A stretch of 64,000 bases of DNA from Firmicutes bacterium CAG:345 (GCA_000433315.1 FR893385.1:90435-154434), one strand, 5' to 3'. Shown: positions 1 to 8,052, counted from the first letter of the stretch. The notes: generated by a model from the letters alone, not told the origin. Made by a program: numbers and translations.

Positions 1-33
1 GATAATTACTTATCGGTCTTATTCTTTTTTAGA

Positions 34-122
34 TGGCGGAGCGACAGGGATTTGAACCCTGGCACATGTTACTGTCTACGAGCTTTCCAAGCCCGCCCCT
101 TCAGCCTCTTGGGTATCGCTCC
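34..122 (-). tRNA. tRNA-Ser (anticodon GGA)
   Basis: Read on the minus strand, the acceptor arms GGAGCGA and TCGCTCC pair perfectly and are followed by G and an encoded CCA. The anticodon loop TTGGAAA, closed by CGGGC/GCTCG, gives anticodon GGA. There is a long variable arm, as expected for a class II serine tRNA, and a normal T-loop (GTTCAAATC). It lies downstream of groEL on the same strand, past the groEL terminator, so it is probably transcribed separately. Confidence 0.95.
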
Positions 123-183
123 ATGAGCCTTTGGTATTGTAACATGTTGTTTTTAAAAAATAAAGAGATTTTTATAATTTTTT

Positions 184-217
184 TAAAAAAGACCAAGAAT
201 TTTTGTTTCTTGGTCTT
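184..217 (-). terminator. Rho-independent terminator of groES-groEL
   Basis: A 9-bp perfect stem (gaccaagaa at 191-199 with ttcttggtc at 207-215) encloses a 7-nt loop. On the minus strand it is followed by a run of U. It sits just after the groEL stop codon. Confidence 0.9.
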
Positions 218-227
218 AATTTATTTA

Positions 228-1841
228 TTAATATTCAGGAACTTGTGGAACAGGAGCTGGTTTATCTTCTTTTATTTCAGTAACTGCAGCTTCTGTTGTT
301 AAGAATAATGCGGAAATTGAAGAAGCGTTCAAAATTGCTGAACGAGCGACTTTTGCTGGATCAACAACACCGGCTTCATACATATCAACCCATTTACCAG
401 TTTTAGCATTGAAGCCAACATTTTCTTTAGCTTTAAGTTGCTTTGAAACAATTTCATCTCCTTCATAACCAGCGTTTTCAGCAATTTGTTTTAAAGGAGC
501 TAACAAACTTTCAAGAACTGCATTAATACCTTTTTGAACATCAGCTTCTTTGCTCTTTAAAGTATTTCTTAATTCCTTATATACTTCAACAAGAGCTGCG
601 CCACCACCGATGATAATTCCTTCTTCAACAGCAGCTTTAGTAGCATTTAATGCATCTTCAATTCTTAATTTCTTTTCTTTCATTTCACTTTCAGTTAATG
701 CGCCAACTTTAATTACTGCAACACCATCTGAAAGTTTAGCAACTCTTTCATTTAATCTCTTCTTATCATATTCGGATTTAGATTCATTAGCTTGTGCAAG
801 AAGTTCACTAATACGGCTATTAATTTCTTCTTTAGAACCTGCACCATCGATAATTGTTGTATTATCTTTAGTAACAATAACTTTACCTGCACGTCCTAAA
901 TCTTCAATTTGCATATCTTTAAGTTCCATTGCTAAATCTTTACTATAGAATTTAGCACCGGTCAAAGTAGCAATATCTTGGAGAATATTCTTTTGATTAT
1001 CACCAAATTCTGGAGCCTTAGTAGCTACAACATTAAACGAACCTCTTAATTTATTGATAACAAGAGTTGATGTAACTTCACTTTCAAGATCATCAGCAAT
1101 AATAAGAAGTGGCTTTGCTGTTTGTACAACTTGTTGTAAAAGATTTAAAACATCTTGAATATTAGAAATCTTTTGGTCTGTAACAAGAATATATGGATTT
1201 TCAATTTCTGCAGTCATTTTTTCATGATCAGTGACCATATATGGAGAAATGTATCCCTTATCATATTGCAATCCTTGTGTAACTTCTAATGTTGTATCAA
1301 AGCCTTTTCCTTCATCAACAGAAATAACTCCGCTCTTGCCAACTTTTTCCATAGCTTCAGATATTATCTTTCCTATTTCTTCACTTGCAGAAGAAATCGA
1401 TGCAACTTGTTCAATATCTTTGTTTGTTTCAACTTTTTTAGACTTGGTTAAAAGCTTTTCAGCAACTGCTTTTCCTGCTAGTTCAATACCTTCTCTAAGA
1501 AATACCGGATTAGCTCCCTTTTCAACATATTCAGCACCACGATGAACAATGGCTTGGGCTAAAACTGTAGCTGTAGTTGTACCATCACCAGCTACATCAT
1601 TTGTATTATTAGCAACTTCATAAATGAGTTTAGCACCCATATTTTCATATGGATCTTTCAATTCAATTTCACGAGCAATTGTTACACCATCATTAGTAAT
1701 AAGTGGTGAACCATAACCTTTATCAAGGACAACATTACGTCCTTTAGGTCCCAATGTAATCTTAACTGTATCTGCTAATTGATCAACGCCATTAATCAAT
1801 GCTTGACGTGCTTCATTACCATGTTTAATTTGTTTTGCCAT
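228..1841 (-). CDS. groL: Chaperonin GroEL (Hsp60)
   Basis: This is the 60-kDa subunit of the GroEL-GroES ATP-driven cytosolic folding chamber. At 537 residues it has the usual family length. The start MAKQIKHGNEARQALINGV is typical, and the ATP-site segments TLGPKGRNVV (about residues 30-39) and DGTTTATVLAQ (about 87-97) are intact. The glycine-rich GIIIGGGAALVEV segment lies near residue 410. The C-terminus ends in PAPVPQVPEY and lacks the flexible GGM repeats seen in most GroELs. The gene lies 26 nt downstream of groES, is preceded by a good ribosome binding site (GGAGG), and is followed by a strong terminator, so the two form one operon under the CIRCE-like site upstream of groES. Confidence 0.98.
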   Translation of the reverse strand: MAKQIKHGNEARQALINGVDQLADTVKITLGPKGRNVVLDKGYGSPLITNDGVTIAREIELKDPYENMGAKLIYEVANNTNDVAGDGTTTATVLAQAIVHRGAEYVEKGANPVFLREGIELAGKAVAEKLLTKSKKVETNKDIEQVASISSASEEIGKIISEAMEKVGKSGVISVDEGKGFDTTLEVTQGLQYDKGYISPYMVTDHEKMTAEIENPYILVTDQKISNIQDVLNLLQQVVQTAKPLLIIADDLESEVTSTLVINKLRGSFNVVATKAPEFGDNQKNILQDIATLTGAKFYSKDLAMELKDMQIEDLGRAGKVIVTKDNTTIIDGAGSKEEINSRISELLAQANESKSEYDKKRLNERVAKLSDGVAVIKVGALTESEMKEKKLRIEDALNATKAAVEEGIIIGGGAALVEVYKELRNTLKSKEADVQKGINAVLESLLAPLKQIAENAGYEGDEIVSKQLKAKENVGFNAKTGKWVDMYEAGVVDPAKVARSAILNASSISALFLTTEAAVTEIKEDKPAPVPQVPEY

Positions 1842-1867
1842 AATTATTTTCCTCCATTAATTTAATA

Positions 1868-2143
1868 TTATTCAACAACAGCAAGAAGATCATCATTTTT
1901 TACTAATAAATATTTCTTATCGCCGTCTTTATATTCAGTTGTTGAATATTCTTTAAAAATAACTTTTTCGCCAACTTTTACTGTAGGAGCAACAATTTTT
2001 CCATCAACTTCTTTTCCTGGACCAACAGCAACAACCTTAGCAACACTTGGCTTGTCTTTGCTTTCAGGAACAATAAAACCACCGATATTTCTTTCAGCTG
2101 GTTCAACTTCTAATAAAACATAATCTTTTAAAGGTCTAATCAT
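1868..2143 (-). CDS. groES: Co-chaperonin GroES (Hsp10)
   Basis: This is the heptameric lid of the GroEL chamber. It has 91 residues, the family's normal length. It starts MIRPLKDYVLLE. The mobile loop that contacts GroEL covers about residues 16-32 and carries the hydrophobic GGFIVPE tripeptide region, and the second half has the usual EYKDGDKKYLLVKNDDLLAVV ending. It is first in the groES-groEL operon. A ribosome binding site AAAGGAG lies just upstream, and the promoter and heat-shock operator lie 40-80 nt further up. Confidence 0.97.
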   Translation of the reverse strand: MIRPLKDYVLLEVEPAERNIGGFIVPESKDKPSVAKVVAVGPGKEVDGKIVAPTVKVGEKVIFKEYSTTEYKDGDKKYLLVKNDDLLAVVE

Positions 2144-2181
2144 TTTTTAATCTCCTTTCGGTCTTCTCGACCAACAAATAC

Positions 2182-2209
2182 ATTTTAATATATTAATTAG
2201 CAAAGTCAA
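2182..2209 (-). promoter_or_regulatory. Vegetative promoter of groES-groEL
   Basis: On the minus strand TTGACT (2204-2209) and TAAAAT (2182-2187) are separated by 16 nt, a good sigma-A promoter. The -35 box lies inside the CIRCE-like element, so a bound repressor would block RNA polymerase. Confidence 0.7.
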
Positions 2210-2223
2210 TTTAGAAGTGCTAA
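2197..2223. promoter_or_regulatory. CIRCE-like HrcA operator
   Basis: The site has the 27-nt geometry of CIRCE (9-9-9). The outer arms TTAGCA (2197-2202) and TGCTAA (2218-2223) match the consensus, but the inner three bases of each arm are degenerate (AAG and AAG instead of CTC and GAG). It overlaps the -35 box of the groES promoter. HrcA control is the known role of this element upstream of groESL; hrcA itself is not in the window. Confidence 0.7.
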
Positions 2224-2270
2224 CTTTACTTTACACTTGTTAGAATGTGTAAAGAAGATTTTAATGCACG

Positions 2271-2295
2271 AAAAAAAGCAGGTTTCCCTGCTTTT
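2271..2295 (-). terminator. Terminator of rpsD
   Basis: On the minus strand AAAAGCAGG and CCTGCTTTT flank a GAAA tetraloop and run into seven U. It lies 13 nt after the rpsD stop. Confidence 0.9.
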
Positions 2296-2307
2296 AAATT
2301 CAATTGA

Positions 2308-2916
2308 TTAGAGCTTACGATTGTAGAATTCAACAATAGCAGCTTCGTTAATTTCTTGTAAGAATTCGTTTCTTTCAGGAAGTCTAACGAGTTTACCTTC
2401 TTTTTTATCCTTATTTAATTCAACATAAGGAACTGTGTGAGTGTTGACTTCAAGAGCTTCATTGATGACTTTAAGATTTAAGTCTTTTTCACGAATGCTG
2501 ATGACTTGACCAACAGAAACTAAATAAGAAGGAATATCAACTCTCTTGCCATCGACAGTAATATGACCATGAGCAACAAGTTGACGAGCTCCACGACGTG
2601 TACGAGCAAATCCTAAACGGAAAACAAGGTTATCGAGACGAGTTTCAAGAATTCTCATGAAATTCAAACCAGTGACACCATGTTCTTTCTTTGCCATAAT
2701 GTATAAACGTTGGAATTGACGTTCGGAAACACCATAAGTCATTCTAAGTTTTTGTTTTTCGGCAAGTTGAAGACCGTATTCAGATTTTTTCTTACGGCGA
2801 TCGTTACCATGAGCACCTGGAGCATAATCACGTTTAGCGAGTTCGCGTCCAGTTTCAAGAGTAGAATAGCCGAGTCTACGAGAGACTTTCCAAGATGGAC
2901 CTGTATATCTTGACAT
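2308..2916 (-). CDS. rpsD: 30S ribosomal protein S4
   Basis: S4 is a primary 16S rRNA binding protein that starts 30S assembly and in Bacillota also represses its own mRNA. The 202-residue length is normal. The N-terminal MSRYTGPSWKVSRRLGYSTL and the central S4 RNA-binding domain (LDNLVFRLGFARTRRGARQLVAHGHITVDGKRV, about residues 93-125) are clearly recognisable. The N-terminal zinc-binding cysteines of some S4 forms are absent, so this is the C-minus type. It is monocistronic, with its own structured leader and a strong terminator. Confidence 0.97.
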   Translation of the reverse strand: MSRYTGPSWKVSRRLGYSTLETGRELAKRDYAPGAHGNDRRKKKSEYGLQLAEKQKLRMTYGVSERQFQRLYIMAKKEHGVTGLNFMRILETRLDNLVFRLGFARTRRGARQLVAHGHITVDGKRVDIPSYLVSVGQVISIREKDLNLKVINEALEVNTHTVPYVELNKDKKEGKLVRLPERNEFLQEINEAAIVEFYNRKL

Positions 2917-2929
2917 GTTTTTATTTCCT

Positions 2930-3035
2930 TTCTAGCAAGGCCTTAAATTCCATCACTCCGGGTGAATGACTTCACCATTAATAGCTGGGCTACTTTTCTG
3001 TCATTCATTGGACAAGTGAGTACTTAAGTGCTAAC
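2930..3035 (-). ncRNA. Probable S4 autoregulatory leader of rpsD
   Basis: The 5' leader of rpsD is structured. It holds a hairpin GGTGAA-gtca-TTCACC (2961-2976). The segment TGAATGAC (2963-2970) is also exactly complementary to a second segment (3000-3007), so two mutually exclusive folds are possible. S4 leaders that bind S4 and shut off rpsD are known in Bacillota. Assignment to that family is inference from position and folding, not from a model search. Confidence 0.5.
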
Positions 3036-3084
3036 ACATGCTTATCTATTGTAAAGTATTTTTATTTAAATGTAAAGTATTTTT

Positions 3085-3117
3085 TTTAAAAAAGACTGCT
3101 TTGTTATTAGCAGTCAA
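3085..3117 (-). terminator. Terminator of mscL
   Basis: A 7-bp stem gactgct (3094-3100) / agcagtc (3109-3115) is followed on the minus strand by a long U-run. It sits just past the mscL stop codon. Confidence 0.85.
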
Positions 3118-3123
3118 TATATT

Positions 3124-3660
3124 TTATTTCTTTTCAATTTGTTCAAGAAGTTCAACAGCTCTTTTTAACAAGCCTTTTTCACTTTCAGCTTCTTCTTGAG
3201 CTTTCTTCAATGCTTCTTCTTTTTCTTTGGCAGCTTTTCTTTCATCGTTGATAGCTTTCATTTCTTCTTTTGTTTTGCCTTCTTTTCTAAGTTGTTTTTC
3301 TTCTTTTTTATCAATGAAAGGATACTTATCAGCTACAAAACCACGAGCATTCATGATAGATCTTAGAACAATAAATAATACAAAGGCAACGATTAAGAAA
3401 TTGATAACTGCCATTATGAAATTACCATAATTCCAAGTTAATGCATCACCAGCACCTTCTACAGATTCTGGTCTTAAAACAATACATAAATTGGATAAAT
3501 CTTGAACTGGGAAAAGCCAAACAATTAATGGCATAAGAATATCCTTAACTAAGGAATTAACAATAGCAGTAAAAGCTGAACCAATAATTACACCAACTGC
3601 CATATCTACAACATTTCCACGTGTTGCAAACTTTTTAAAATCTTGAAAAAACTTTTTCAT
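3124..3660 (-). CDS. mscL: Large-conductance mechanosensitive channel MscL
   Basis: MscL is a pentameric membrane channel that opens under membrane tension to save cells from hypo-osmotic lysis. The N-terminus is canonical: an amphipathic helix MKKFFQDFKKFATRGNVVDMAVGVIIG leads into TM1, and the TM1 segment AVGVIIGSAFTAIVNSLV carries the pore constriction. TM2 (about residues 80-105, NFIMAVINFLIVAFVLFIVL) follows a periplasmic-type loop. At 178 residues it is longer than the usual 120-150, because the C-terminal cytoplasmic helix is extended into a Lys/Glu-rich coiled coil from about residue 115 to the end. It is a single-gene unit. Confidence 0.95.
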   Translation of the reverse strand: MKKFFQDFKKFATRGNVVDMAVGVIIGSAFTAIVNSLVKDILMPLIVWLFPVQDLSNLCIVLRPESVEGAGDALTWNYGNFIMAVINFLIVAFVLFIVLRSIMNARGFVADKYPFIDKKEEKQLRKEGKTKEEMKAINDERKAAKEKEEALKKAQEEAESEKGLLKRAVELLEQIEKK

Positions 3661-3729
3661 ACTACACCTCTTTTCTATTATACTATTTCATTTATTTTTT
3701 TTAATATTTTTTTGATGAAATCAAGAAAA

Positions 3730-3750
3730 AAGGGCTTTTTCAAGCCCAAT
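3730..3750 (-). terminator. Terminator of the adhE-APH operon
   Basis: A GGGCTT (3732-3737) / AAGCCC (3742-3747) stem-loop is followed on the minus strand by six U. It lies directly after the APH-kinase stop codon. Confidence 0.8.
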
Positions 3751-3756
3751 TATTTT

Positions 3757-4509
3757 TTATTCGTATTCGACAACGTTAACCATTTTTAGTAAAGCTGCAC
3801 GATCTTCTGGTGATGCTTTAACAGATAATGCTGCAGCAACGATTGGCATCCATTTTTGAACATATTGTAATGCTGTATCTGTTTTTTTGCAGAAAGCTTT
3901 CAAATAATATTCAGCTGAAGCCTTATCGCCTGTTAAAAGGAATTGAATATAAGTTGTTGCTGCATCTGCTGATGCATTTCCTTGTGTTGCATGTGCCCAG
4001 TCTAAGATATAATATTTTCCATTTTCATCGACAAGAACATTTGATGGATTAAAGTCGCCATGGCACAACTTATTGTGACGTGGAAGAGAATCTAAACGAA
4101 CATGAAGCTCATATCTTACAGTAGCTTCTAAGCCACTATGTGATATTCTATCATTCATCTTGTCACGTAATTTTTTCAAATCTGAGCAAGATATTTTAGA
4201 CATAGCCATTTGAAGTTCTACAAGTTTATCAATATATTTTTTCTTATTATCCGGATCATTTTTCATCAATGTTTCAATTGTATTTCCATTGATGTATTCC
4301 GTAGCAATTGCCCAATCTTCACCTTCATTATTTACATATAATAATTTCGGAACAGATAAGCCAGTTTCTTCAACTAAAGCATGAGAATAAGCTTCTTTAA
4401 GTACTTCAGATTTTTTGACAATATTATGATCAAATAATTTAATCAATTTATCGTCTTCACGATATATTTTTTTATTAGGACGAACTTTTAATAACTCTTT
4501 TTCTGCCAT
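3757..4509 (-). CDS. Aminoglycoside/choline-phosphotransferase-fold kinase
   Basis: This is a small-molecule kinase of the APH/choline kinase fold, 250 residues. The catalytic loop HGDFNPSN lies at about residues 150-157 (His150, Asp152, Asn157). The metal-binding Asp is in ILDWA (Asp170), where many relatives have DFG or DWE. The N-lobe has the ATP-binding segment IATEYINGNTI. The substrate cannot be told from the sequence: choline, sugar, thiamine or a drug are all possible, and there is no reason to call it a resistance gene. It follows adhE by 20 nt and shares its terminator, so it is probably co-transcribed with it. Confidence 0.8.
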   Translation of the reverse strand: MAEKELLKVRPNKKIYREDDKLIKLFDHNIVKKSEVLKEAYSHALVEETGLSVPKLLYVNNEGEDWAIATEYINGNTIETLMKNDPDNKKKYIDKLVELQMAMSKISCSDLKKLRDKMNDRISHSGLEATVRYELHVRLDSLPRHNKLCHGDFNPSNVLVDENGKYYILDWAHATQGNASADAATTYIQFLLTGDKASAEYYLKAFCKKTDTALQYVQKWMPIVAAALSVKASPEDRAALLKMVNVVEYE

Positions 4510-4529
4510 TTTTATTTTCTCCTTATCTA

Positions 4530-7130
4530 TTATTTACCATAATAGGACTTTAAGTACAATTCTTTAATTTCAGAAATTAAAGGATAACGTGGGTTAGCAG
4601 CTGTACATTGATCGTTGAAGGCATCTTCACTCATTTGATCTAAAGATTGAAGGAATTGATCTTCTGGTACACCAAATTCTTGAATTGTCAATGGAATATC
4701 ACATTCAACTTTAAGTTGATGAATAGCTTCAAGGAATTTATTAAATATCTCTTCATCATTCTTACCAGTAATGCCAATACCACGGGCAGCTTCAGCATAT
4801 CTATGTAAAGAAACTGGATGATCATATTGTGGGAAAGTACCCATTTTTGTAGGTGCATCACAAGCGTTAAACTTCATAACATTTTCAAGGACTAAGCTAA
4901 CAGCAATGCCATGAGGAATATGATGATAAGAACCAAGTTTATGTCCCATAGAGTGGCAAATTCCCAAGAAAGCATTTGCAAATGAAATACCAGCGATTGT
5001 AGCTGCATTTGCCATACCTTCACGAGCTTCTGGATCAGAAGCACCATTCTTATAGGCACGTGGTAAATATTTGAAAATCAATTTGATAGCTTCATTAGCC
5101 ATTGCATCGGTATATGGAGAACTCATAATAGAAGCAATAGCTTCAATAGAGTGAACAAGAGCATCAATACCAGAAGCTTTTGTTAATCCTCTTGGAATAT
5201 TTAACATTAAATCTGAATCGATAATTGCCATATCTGGTAATAATTCATAATCCGTTACTGGATATTTTGTACCATCATCTTGATCAGTAATGATTGCGAA
5301 AGGAGTAACTTCAGAGCCAGTACCTGCGGTTGTTGGAATTGCAACTAACATCGCTTTGCTTCCCATGTGTGGGAATTTATAAACTCTTTTACGAATATCC
5401 ATGAAATCAAGAGCCATATCTCTGAAGTCAATTTCAGGATGTTCATATAAAACCCACATAATTTTTGCAGCATCCATTGGTGAACCACCACCGATAGCTA
5501 TGATAGCATCTGGTTTAAAGTCAGCCATTTGACTAGCACCTAATTTAGCGCAGGCTAATGTTGGATCTGGAGCAACTTGGAAGAATGTCATATGTTCAAT
5601 TCCTTGTTCATCCAAAATCTTTGTGATTCTCTTTGTAAATCCGCTTTGATATAAGAAGGAGTCTGTAACTATAAAGACTCTTTTGCGATGATATTCAGTT
5701 CCAAGTTCTGTTAAAGCTTCATGTAAGCAACCTGGTTTAAAATAAACTTTTTCAGGAAGTCGTAACCACAACATATTATTTCTCCTTTCAGCTACAACCT
5801 TAATATTTAATAAGTGTTTAATAGTGACATTTTCAGAAACTGAGTTACCACCCCAAGAACCACAGCCTAATGTCAAGCTAGGATTTAACATGAAGTTATA
5901 TAAGTCACCAATACCACCTTGAGCAGCAGGAGTATTAACTAAAATACGGCATGTCTTCATACGTTTAGAAAGAACATCAATTTTTTCCTTTCCAACGATT
6001 TCATCAACATAAATACCAGAAGTATGGCCATAACCACCATCAGTTACTAATTTTTCAGCTTTATCAACAGCTTCTTCAAATGTTTTAGCCTTATACATAG
6101 CTAAAACTGGAGATAATTTTTCATGAGCAAATGGTTCGGAAAGTTCAACCCTTTCTACTTCACCAACCATAATACGGCTTGCTTCAGGAATTTCTACACC
6201 TGCCATCTTTGCAATAGTAACTGGTCTTTGACCAACAATTTTTGCATTGACAGAACCATTGATAATAATAGTTTCGCCAACTTTCTTAGTATCAGCTTTA
6301 GATAAGAAATATGCTCCACGTTTAATGAGTTCAGCTTTAAATGCAGAATAGATATCTGATAAGACAATAACACTTTGTTCAGAAGCACAAATCATACCAT
6401 TATCAAAGCATTTAGACTGTATAACACTACTAGCAGCAAGTTCAATATTTGCTGTAGAATCAACAATAATAGGAGTATTACCAGGACCAACACCAATTGC
6501 AGGTTTACCTGAACTATAAGCAGCTTTAACCATGCCTGGACCACCAGTAGCTAGAATGCAATCACAGGAAGTCATAAGCATATTTGACAATTGAATAGAT
6601 GGTTCATCAATCCAGCCGATAATATCTTCTGGAGCACCAGCTTTAACAGCTGCATCTAAAACAATTTTAGCAGCAGCAATAGTACATTTTTTAGCACGTG
6701 GATGTGGTGAGAAAATTAAACCATTACGAGTCTTTAAAGCAATTAAAGCCTTAAAGATAGCAGTAGATGTAGGATTAGTAGTTGGAACGATAGCAGCAAG
6801 AACGCCAATAGGTTCAGCAACTTTAATAAATCCCATATCATCGTTTCTTTCGATTTCATCACAAGTCTTTACATTCTTGTAATGATTATAGATATATTCA
6901 GCAGCAAAATGATTCTTGATTACTTTGTCTTCAACAATACCCATTCCAGTTTCTTCAACTGCCATTTTAGCAAGAGGAATACGTTGAGCATTAGCTGCTA
7001 AAGCAGCACGATAGAAAATTTCATCAACTTTTTCCTGGGAAAAGGTTGAAAATTCTTTTTGAGCAGCTTTAACTCTATTAAGAAGATCAATCAAGCTTTC
7101 TTCATCTTTAACAATAGTATTTTCTTTCAT
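4530..7130 (-). CDS. adhE: Bifunctional aldehyde-alcohol dehydrogenase AdhE
   Basis: AdhE reduces acetyl-CoA to acetaldehyde and then to ethanol with two NADH, the main redox outlet in fermentation. It has 866 residues, the normal length. The N-terminal aldehyde dehydrogenase half (about 1-440) has the catalytic Cys in NGMICASEQ (Cys248). The C-terminal iron-dependent alcohol dehydrogenase half (about 460-866) has GGGSPMDAAK and the metal-binding His cluster GICHSMGHKLGSYHHIPHG. AdhE normally forms spirosome filaments. The start is supported by a GAAGGAG ribosome binding site. A cre-like site and a short perfect palindrome lie upstream, which points to control by carbon and perhaps redox state. 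Confidence 0.97.
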   Translation of the reverse strand: MKENTIVKDEESLIDLLNRVKAAQKEFSTFSQEKVDEIFYRAALAANAQRIPLAKMAVEETGMGIVEDKVIKNHFAAEYIYNHYKNVKTCDEIERNDDMGFIKVAEPIGVLAAIVPTTNPTSTAIFKALIALKTRNGLIFSPHPRAKKCTIAAAKIVLDAAVKAGAPEDIIGWIDEPSIQLSNMLMTSCDCILATGGPGMVKAAYSSGKPAIGVGPGNTPIIVDSTANIELAASSVIQSKCFDNGMICASEQSVIVLSDIYSAFKAELIKRGAYFLSKADTKKVGETIIINGSVNAKIVGQRPVTIAKMAGVEIPEASRIMVGEVERVELSEPFAHEKLSPVLAMYKAKTFEEAVDKAEKLVTDGGYGHTSGIYVDEIVGKEKIDVLSKRMKTCRILVNTPAAQGGIGDLYNFMLNPSLTLGCGSWGGNSVSENVTIKHLLNIKVVAERRNNMLWLRLPEKVYFKPGCLHEALTELGTEYHRKRVFIVTDSFLYQSGFTKRITKILDEQGIEHMTFFQVAPDPTLACAKLGASQMADFKPDAIIAIGGGSPMDAAKIMWVLYEHPEIDFRDMALDFMDIRKRVYKFPHMGSKAMLVAIPTTAGTGSEVTPFAIITDQDDGTKYPVTDYELLPDMAIIDSDLMLNIPRGLTKASGIDALVHSIEAIASIMSSPYTDAMANEAIKLIFKYLPRAYKNGASDPEAREGMANAATIAGISFANAFLGICHSMGHKLGSYHHIPHGIAVSLVLENVMKFNACDAPTKMGTFPQYDHPVSLHRYAEAARGIGITGKNDEEIFNKFLEAIHQLKVECDIPLTIQEFGVPEDQFLQSLDQMSEDAFNDQCTAANPRYPLISEIKELYLKSYYGK

Positions 7131-7142
7131 ATGTTCTCCTTC

Positions 7143-7154
7143 TAAGACGTCTTA
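7143..7154. promoter_or_regulatory. 12-nt perfect palindrome at the adhE ribosome binding site
   Basis: TAAGACGTCTTA is a perfect palindrome and ends immediately before the GAAGGAG Shine-Dalgarno sequence of adhE. It could be an operator or an RNA hairpin that masks the ribosome site. The regulator is unknown. Confidence 0.35.
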
Positions 7155-7195
7155 ATTTTACAAGAAAGTAGTGTTTTGCGCAATATAATGCATTT

Positions 7196-7209
7196 TGAAA
7201 GCGTTTACT
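7196..7209. promoter_or_regulatory. cre-like site (CcpA) upstream of adhE
   Basis: TGAAAGCGTTTACT matches the catabolite-responsive element consensus TGWAANCGNTNWCA at 13 of 14 positions. It lies 66 nt upstream of the adhE start codon. Control of adhE by CcpA is known in other Bacillota; here it is inferred. Confidence 0.6.
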
Positions 7210-7369
7210 TTGCATACAATTGCACATTTTATGCGCATTTATCTAAATTTGAACTTTTTTTAAGCAAGCAATTTACTCAAAATAATAATCACTTATGATA
7301 TTAGAAATACATCATAAATAAGTAGCAATTTATTAATTTACAAAAATATGCATTTTTTTGAAAAATAAA

Positions 7370-7398
7370 TTGACCTTTCTTATAATCTGTTGTACAAT
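7370..7398 (+). promoter_or_regulatory. Upstream promoter of the tRNA operon
   Basis: TTGACC (7370-7375), a 17-nt spacer and TACAAT (7393-7398) form a good sigma-A promoter directed at the tRNA cluster. The stretch 7210-7369 between the adhE control sites and this promoter is AT-rich and holds nothing else recognisable. Confidence 0.65.
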
Positions 7399-7451
7399 AC
7401 ATTTGCGCTTTTGAAGAGCCGATTAAAAAGTGAAATTTTTTAAAAAAACTC

Positions 7452-7480
7452 TTGCAAAAGTAGTCAAAGCTTGGTATATT
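7452..7480 (+). promoter_or_regulatory. Proximal promoter of the tRNA operon
   Basis: TTGCAA (7452-7457), a 17-nt spacer and TATATT (7475-7480) lie 25 nt before the first tRNA. Tandem promoters are common for stable-RNA operons. Confidence 0.65.
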
Positions 7481-7504
7481 AATTAAGACGCTTTTTCAAG
7501 GAAG

Positions 7505-7580
7505 GGATGTTTAGCTCAGTCGGGAGAGCATCGCCTTTACACGGCGGGGGTCAGAGGTTCGAGCCCTCTAACATCCACCA
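7505..7580 (+). tRNA. tRNA-Val (anticodon TAC)
   Basis: The acceptor stem GGATGTT/AACATCC is perfect and CCA is encoded. The anticodon loop TTTACAC gives TAC. First gene of a five-tRNA operon. Confidence 0.97.
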
Positions 7581-7594
7581 TTAGCGTTAAAGTT

Positions 7595-7678
7595 GGAGGA
7601 ATAGCGAAGAGGCTAAACGCGGCAGACTGTAAATCTGTTCCTTCGGGTTCGGTGGTTCGAATCCACCTTCCTCCACCA
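7595..7678 (+). tRNA. tRNA-Tyr (anticodon GTA)
   Basis: The acceptor stem is GGAGGAA/TTCCTCC with an encoded CCA. The loop CTGTAAA gives anticodon GTA, and the long variable arm is typical of bacterial tRNA-Tyr. Second gene of the operon. Confidence 0.97.
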
Positions 7679-7684
7679 CTTTAT

Positions 7685-7759
7685 TGGGGTATGGCCAAGC
7701 GGTAAGGCATCAGACTTTGACTCTGACATGCCCTGGTTCGAATCCAGGTACCCCAGCCA
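7685..7759 (+). tRNA. tRNA-Gln (anticodon TTG)
   Basis: The acceptor stem is TGGGGTA/TACCCCA with an encoded CCA (GCCA end). The loop CTTTGAC gives anticodon TTG. Third gene of the operon. Confidence 0.97.
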
Positions 7760-7764
7760 TCGTT

Positions 7765-7840
7765 GTCCCGTTAGCTCAGTCGGTAGAGCACTTGACTTTT
7801 AATCAAGGGGCCATAAGTTCGAATCTTATACGGGACACCA
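7765..7840 (+). tRNA. tRNA-Lys (anticodon TTT)
   Basis: The acceptor stem is GTCCCGT/ACGGGAC with an encoded CCA. The loop CTTTTAA gives anticodon TTT. Fourth gene of the operon. Confidence 0.97.
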
Positions 7841-7857
7841 TTTTTTAATAATATCTT

Positions 7858-7944
7858 GCCCGGGTGGCGAAGTTGGTAGACGCACAGGACTTAAAATCCT
7901 GCGGTTGCGAGACCATACGGGTTCGACCCCCGTCCCGGGCACCA
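7858..7944 (+). tRNA. tRNA-Leu (anticodon TAA)
   Basis: The acceptor stem GCCCGGG/CCCGGGC is followed by ACCA. The loop CTTAAAA gives anticodon TAA, and the long variable arm fits a class II leucine tRNA. Last gene of the operon. Confidence 0.97.
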
Positions 7945-7996
7945 TATTTTCACATATAGGGTTTAATACATACGTATTAAATCGATTTTTTATTTT

Positions 7997-8021
7997 TAGC
8001 ACTTTCTAAGTGCCTTTTTTA
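7997..8021 (+). terminator. Terminator of the tRNA operon
   Basis: GCACTT (7999-8004) pairs with AAGTGC (8008-8013) and is followed by CTTTTTT. Confidence 0.85.
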
Positions 8022-8052
8022 TTATTATTTTTTATGATAATATAGTTAAGTT

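Noticed and set aside
228..1841. ORFs on the plus strand inside groEL and other long genes
   Set aside because: They are shadows of strongly conserved genes on the other strand, without ribosome sites or family likeness.
3765..3775. Further 0A-box-like heptamers (also near 33200 and 56890)
   Set aside because: They are single, lie inside coding regions of unrelated genes, and match codon sequence; only the tandem intergenic pair at 26929 is meaningful.
3757..4509. An antibiotic-resistance gene (aminoglycoside phosphotransferase)
   Set aside because: Only the broad kinase fold is visible. It sits in an adhE operon in ordinary chromosomal context, and nothing ties it to aminoglycosides.
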